From: a candidate division TA06 bacterium DG_78
GTDB lineage: Bacteria; Hydrothermota; Tepidihabitantia; SM23-42
Length of the DNA: 16,381 nucleotides
Direction: 5' to 3'
NCBI GenBank assembly: GCA_001303225.1
Contig: LJNI01000032.1
Coordinates: forward strand, 1-16,381
The translations under genes were made by a program, and so were the position numbers. Shown in pieces: positions 14,044 to 16,381 of the stretch; within the stretch, counting starts at the first letter, position 1; each line of letters starts with the position of its first letter. The notes under the pieces are model-generated. The model was given only the letters and a program-made list of their open reading frames with translations, did not search any database and was not told the origin of the DNA.

Positions 14044-15060
14044 TTAATCTCTATAAAATCTTTCTTCTTTACTACGAGCTGAATTCCCAAAACTATCAAT
14101 CACCTCAAGTGTCCAGTAGTATTCACCAGGATCCAAAATTGAAACACTGACGTTATAGGTAGTGTCATTTTGTGCAAAAACATCAAACTCAGAGGCGACT
14201 CCGGCTGGGCCTCCGCCAATAATTCTAACTATTTCTCCATGATAGTGAACATAAAACCCATAATCGTATTTATGCCAAATAAATGTTGTATCAGCTATCA
14301 AGACATCAAGTCCTCCAGAGGGAAAGATTACATCAGGAGATTGATAAATTATACGTGAAATATAGTATGGCGATGATCGAACAGCTGTATTGTCTTTATC
14401 AATTATTTTAAAGAATATCTGTTTGCCTACCAATGCCTCAAGCGTCATACCAGGAAGTTCATCGGCATATAACTTATGCATGAACATTTGTATATCTGGG
14501 TCATAATTTAGCCTCTGAGAATAAGAGAGAGCAGGGATTTCAACCAAAACTGAATCGATATCAATATCGCCATCGATATCTCCTGCAATTGTGGATAATT
14601 CACAAAAATAGAGAGGACCAGCAGGCAAATTCCTATCATAGTAGTGTGTAGTAACGTCACAGTTTATAAAGTATGGTAAACCGTTCAATTCAACTATTAT
14701 GGTATCGATCTCACTTGTTTTCGGTACTATTATAGCAGATTCAGGAGAATAACTATCGTGTGTGAAAAATATATACATCGAATCTTCTGGAAGTACGTAT
14801 AAACCAAAATCACCGCTTGTATCAGTATAAGTAATTACATCAACGTCAGGAATGGATACTTCTACCTCAGCTATGCCATAAGAATTACGCGAAAGTACCC
14901 TACCCCAAATATTACCACCTAAATTGGGGTCTAAAGGATTGTCTCTCGGTGCATCTAAAGAACAATTTAGGGAAAATAAAATAATCGTACAATATAAGAT
15001 TAGGAATAAGGAAAATCCTGATGGATACTGATCTTCAGACCCATATGTATTATCTGTCAT
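14044..15060 (-). CDS. Membrane-anchored or lipoprotein-like surface protein with carboxypeptidase-regulatory-like domain
   Basis: The 338-residue protein has an acidic N-terminus (MTDNTYGSEDQ), a hydrophobic helix (about 16-32), and Cys33 in LFSLNCSLDAPRDNPLDP. The Cys followed by DNPLDP resembles surface lipoproteins of FCB-type bacteria, but Asn at -1 is a poor lipobox residue and the long acidic leader is atypical. A beta-sandwich domain (about 50-125; WGRVLSRNSYGIAEVEVSIPD, then TDTSGDFGLYVLPED) resembles the carboxypeptidase-regulatory-like fold. The rest has no recognised motif but contains a DGDIDIDS-rich strand segment and an Ig-like end (YNVSVSILDPGEYYWTLEV). A perfect promoter ends six bases before the ATG, so translation would be leaderless. 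No alternative in-frame ATG, GTG or TTG lies before the hydrophobic helix. It is the first gene of the activator-kinase operon and could supply or receive the envelope signal, which is inference. Confidence 0.8.
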   Translation of the reverse strand: MTDNTYGSEDQYPSGFSLFLILYCTIILFSLNCSLDAPRDNPLDPNLGGNIWGRVLSRNSYGIAEVEVSIPDVDVITYTDTSGDFGLYVLPEDSMYIFFTHDSYSPESAIIVPKTSEIDTIIVELNGLPYFINCDVTTHYYDRNLPAGPLYFCELSTIAGDIDGDIDIDSVLVEIPALSYSQRLNYDPDIQMFMHKLYADELPGMTLEALVGKQIFFKIIDKDNTAVRSSPYYISRIIYQSPDVIFPSGGLDVLIADTTFIWHKYDYGFYVHYHGEIVRIIGGGPAGVASEFDVFAQNDTTYNVSVSILDPGEYYWTLEVIDSFGNSARSKEERFYRD

Positions 15061-15066
15061 TAATCT

Positions 15067-15095
15067 ATTATAAATAATAATTCGTTGAATGTCAA
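15067..15095 (-). promoter_or_regulatory. Perfect-consensus sigma-70 promoter of the signalling operon
   Basis: TTGACA (15095-15090) and TATAAT (15072-15067) are both perfect and separated by the ideal 17 bases. Only AGATTA separates the -10 box from the ATG at 15060, so the mRNA is expected to start at or next to the start codon. This is the strongest promoter-like sequence in the window. Confidence 0.85.
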
Positions 15096-15129
15096 GAAAT
15101 TATTGAGATTGCTGTGATTCCTTATTGAA

Positions 15130-15165
15130 AATCTCGACAGACGCGAAGCATTCGCTTCTGAGATT
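15130..15165 (-). other. Compound hairpin upstream of the signalling-operon promoter
   Basis: On the minus strand AATCTC and GAGATT form an outer six-pair stem, and GAAGC-GAAT-GCTTC forms an inner hairpin; TTTTC follows. It lies downstream of the larger hairpin at 15192-15226 and may be a second, weaker terminator for the right-edge gene. No gene is present between 15096 and 15234. Confidence 0.4.
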
Positions 15166-15191
15166 AAAGGTTGATCTCCAAGACCTCAGAA

Positions 15192-15226
15192 CGGTGGAGA
15201 AGAAACAGTGAGTTTCTCCCCCACCG
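15192..15226 (-). terminator. Stem-loop after the right-edge surface-protein gene
   Basis: Minus-strand RNA would form a 15-pair stem: CGGTGG, three G-rich positions and AGAAAC pairing with GTTTCT, TCT and CCACCG, around a five-base loop TCACT. Two pairs are G-U wobbles on this strand; on the plus strand those positions would be mismatched A-C. So the structure is built for the transcript that ends here. It lies nine bases after the stop codon. The T tract is poor (TTCT), so it may be a weak terminator or a 3' end stabiliser. Confidence 0.65.
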
Positions 15227-15234
15227 ATGATTGG

Positions 15235-16381
15235 TTACTTCAAGAAGATAGTCTTCTTCGTAATGCTCGTCTCATCTGTTTCGAGTTTATAGAAATATAC
15301 TCCCTTTGGTAGTATACGTCCATTGTTATCTTTGCCATCCCAGGTAATTGAGTAGGGACCGGGTTCTAGAGTTGCATCGAATAAGTCTCTCATGACACTG
15401 CCACTAGCATCAAATACTCTGACTCGCGTTCTCGTTTGCTTATTGATACAGAAAGAGAGCTGCGACGATTTTGTAAAGGGACATGGATAGGCAAAAAGAG
15501 TCACGTTCATTCCATTTGATGATTTTTGTTCTTCTACTGAGAATAATGGGTAAAGTACAGGACAAACGAATGCTTCTATCCATCCACTCTGTACTAAGAT
15601 TGCATCTGAATAGATGCACGGTTCATAACCCGATGCTTGAACGTCAATGTAATATATACCGTGTTGTAAGTCATCTACGAGATAGTCACCTAAACCATTC
15701 GTTTGCACCTGGAATGATCCTACAGAACCAGTTGCGGTAATACGTGCACCAGAGATCGTCAACCAAGTCTCACCATCAATAACAAATCCTGCGATTCCTC
15801 CAGTGTCTGATGGTGTGAGAGCAAAATCAATACCTGATGTAATCTGTCCAGCAATCACATAGACACTTTCTGGATAGGTTGCTGGATAATAACCAGCTGC
15901 TGTGGCTCTTACTATGTACTCGCCAACTACCAAATCGTCTACCAAGTAGAATCCATTAGTATCAGAAGAAGCTTGCCCTTGACTCGTCCCCAAGGCATAA
16001 ATCTGAGCAAACGCAATTGGGGTACCATCTGAGGCATCAGTTACGTGGCCTGATATACCACCAAGCTCAAACGTATCGAGAGGAACAAGGGCAAAATTAA
16101 TATCAGTAGTTATCTGATCCTCTACTACCTCAACAATTTCTGGATATCCAGCAGGTTCAAATCCTGATGCCGATGCACTCACTTGATAAAAACCAGGTGC
16201 GAGATCTTGGATAAAATATTCTCCATAGTAATTGCTATGATCCTGCCCGATTACTGCAGAATCAGAAGCAATGGCAATGACTAATGCGCCGAGGATGGGC
16301 TGGCCACTATGTGCATTTGTGACGTGTCCAGAGATACCAGTAGGCGTACCGCCAGAGGGATTGAGCCAAAAATCGATATCA
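15235..16381 (-). CDS. Secreted modular surface protein: carboxypeptidase-regulatory-like repeats plus FlgD-like sorting domain (C-terminal part)
   Basis: The frame is open to the right edge, so this is the last 381 residues of a larger protein; a GTG at 16182 is internal, because matching repeat sequence continues upstream of it. Three repeats of about 85-90 residues are visible. Each starts with a glycine-led strand (GISGHVTNAHSG, GISGHVTDASDG, IAGFVIDGETW) and continues through a Y-x-(V/I)-x-DL turn with G-x-Y to A-S/A-G-(F/Y)-x-P. This is the carboxypeptidase-regulatory-like beta-sandwich. The C-terminal domain (about last 90 residues) has FAYPCPFTKSS, VRVFDASGSVMRDLF, WDGKDNNGRILPKGVYFYKL and a final KKTIFLK. 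That is the FlgD-Ig/T9SS-like sorting domain, with Cys where YPNPF usually has Asn. Four Cys lie between the last repeat and the sorting domain. Secretion through a T9SS-like route is inferred. A stem-loop follows the stop. Confidence 0.87.
   Translation of the reverse strand, partial: DIDFWLNPSGGTPTGISGHVTNAHSGQPILGALVIAIASDSAVIGQDHSNYYGEYFIQDLAPGFYQVSASASGFEPAGYPEIVEVVEDQITTDINFALVPLDTFELGGISGHVTDASDGTPIAFAQIYALGTSQGQASSDTNGFYLVDDLVVGEYIVRATAAGYYPATYPESVYVIAGQITSGIDFALTPSDTGGIAGFVIDGETWLTISGARITATGSVGSFQVQTNGLGDYLVDDLQHGIYYIDVQASGYEPCIYSDAILVQSGWIEAFVCPVLYPLFSVEEQKSSNGMNVTLFAYPCPFTKSSQLSFCINKQTRTRVRVFDASGSVMRDLFDATLEPGPYSITWDGKDNNGRILPKGVYFYKLETDETSITKKTIFLK

Noticed and set aside
14043..14099. 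Longer start of the sigma-54 activator at 14099
   Set aside because: It would overlap the upstream gene by 56 bases and add 19 residues not typical of GAF-type activators; the ATG at 14042 lies just after the upstream stop.
16180..16182. GTG at 16182 as the start of the right-edge gene
   Set aside because: The same frame stays open to the window edge and encodes another carboxypeptidase-regulatory-like repeat, so the GTG is an internal Val codon.
1..16381. Other plus-strand open frames scattered through the window
   Set aside because: Each lies opposite a well-identified minus-strand gene and is short, with no motif or initiation signal.
15235..16381. Tandem DNA repeat in the modular surface protein gene
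   Set aside because: The modules are similar at protein level only; I could not see long nucleotide-level repeats.
1..16381. CRISPR array, tRNA or rRNA gene, insertion sequence
   Set aside because: No spaced direct repeats, cloverleaf-like sequence, transposase or terminal inverted repeats were found.

Overview
Every supported gene in this 16.4 kb window lies on the minus strand. It is bacterial chromosome with about 40% GC. I see no tRNA or rRNA gene, insertion sequence, phage gene or CRISPR array. The right-hand part encodes a lipoprotein-like and a multi-domain surface protein with carboxypeptidase-regulatory-like folds, FlgD/T9SS-like C-terminal sorting domains, a kelch propeller, a PEGA-domain Ser/Thr kinase and a GAF-type sigma-54 activator. 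That mix suggests a Gram-negative, FCB-like or candidate-phylum bacterium (WOR-3/Stahlbacteria-like is my best guess). This is inference from gene style, not a phylogeny.

Reading in the direction of transcription (right to left): (1) 16381-15235, the 3' end of a secreted modular protein, followed by hairpins/terminator at 15226-15130. (2) A consensus promoter (15095-15067) drives a compact cluster at 15060-9306: a membrane-anchored or lipoprotein-like protein, a GAF/AAA+/Fis sigma-54 activator, a transmembrane Ser/Thr kinase with two PEGA domains, a six-kelch propeller with a sorting tail, and a TPR-like membrane protein. Genes overlap or are closely spaced, so this looks like one signalling/envelope operon. 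(3) A second promoter (9261-9234) leads into a DPM1-like family 2 glycosyltransferase, SurE and an unrecognised 124-residue protein. (4) A third promoter (7397-7370) leads into yajC-def-fmt-rsmB, joining a Sec accessory protein with initiator-Met formylation/deformylation and 16S rRNA methylation. (5) After a 270-base intergenic region rich in small inverted repeats, a fourth promoter carrying MraZ operator repeats starts the dcw (division and cell wall) cluster: mraZ, an inserted STAS-domain gene, rsmH, an ftsL-like gene, ftsI and murE, which runs off the left edge.

The points most worth a second look are these. A STAS protein whose phosphorylatable Ser position is Tyr sits inside the dcw cluster. 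Ten-base-period TGGGG repeats overlap the mraZ start. Promoters sit so close to start codons that at least two mRNAs appear leaderless. The sigma-54 activator/PEGA-kinase operon is unusual in its combination. There is a possible alternative-pairing element at the def ribosome binding site. Several core enzymes carry atypical motifs: KPG instead of KTG/KSG in FtsI, divergent RsmH motifs, and a glycine-poor kinase nucleotide loop.
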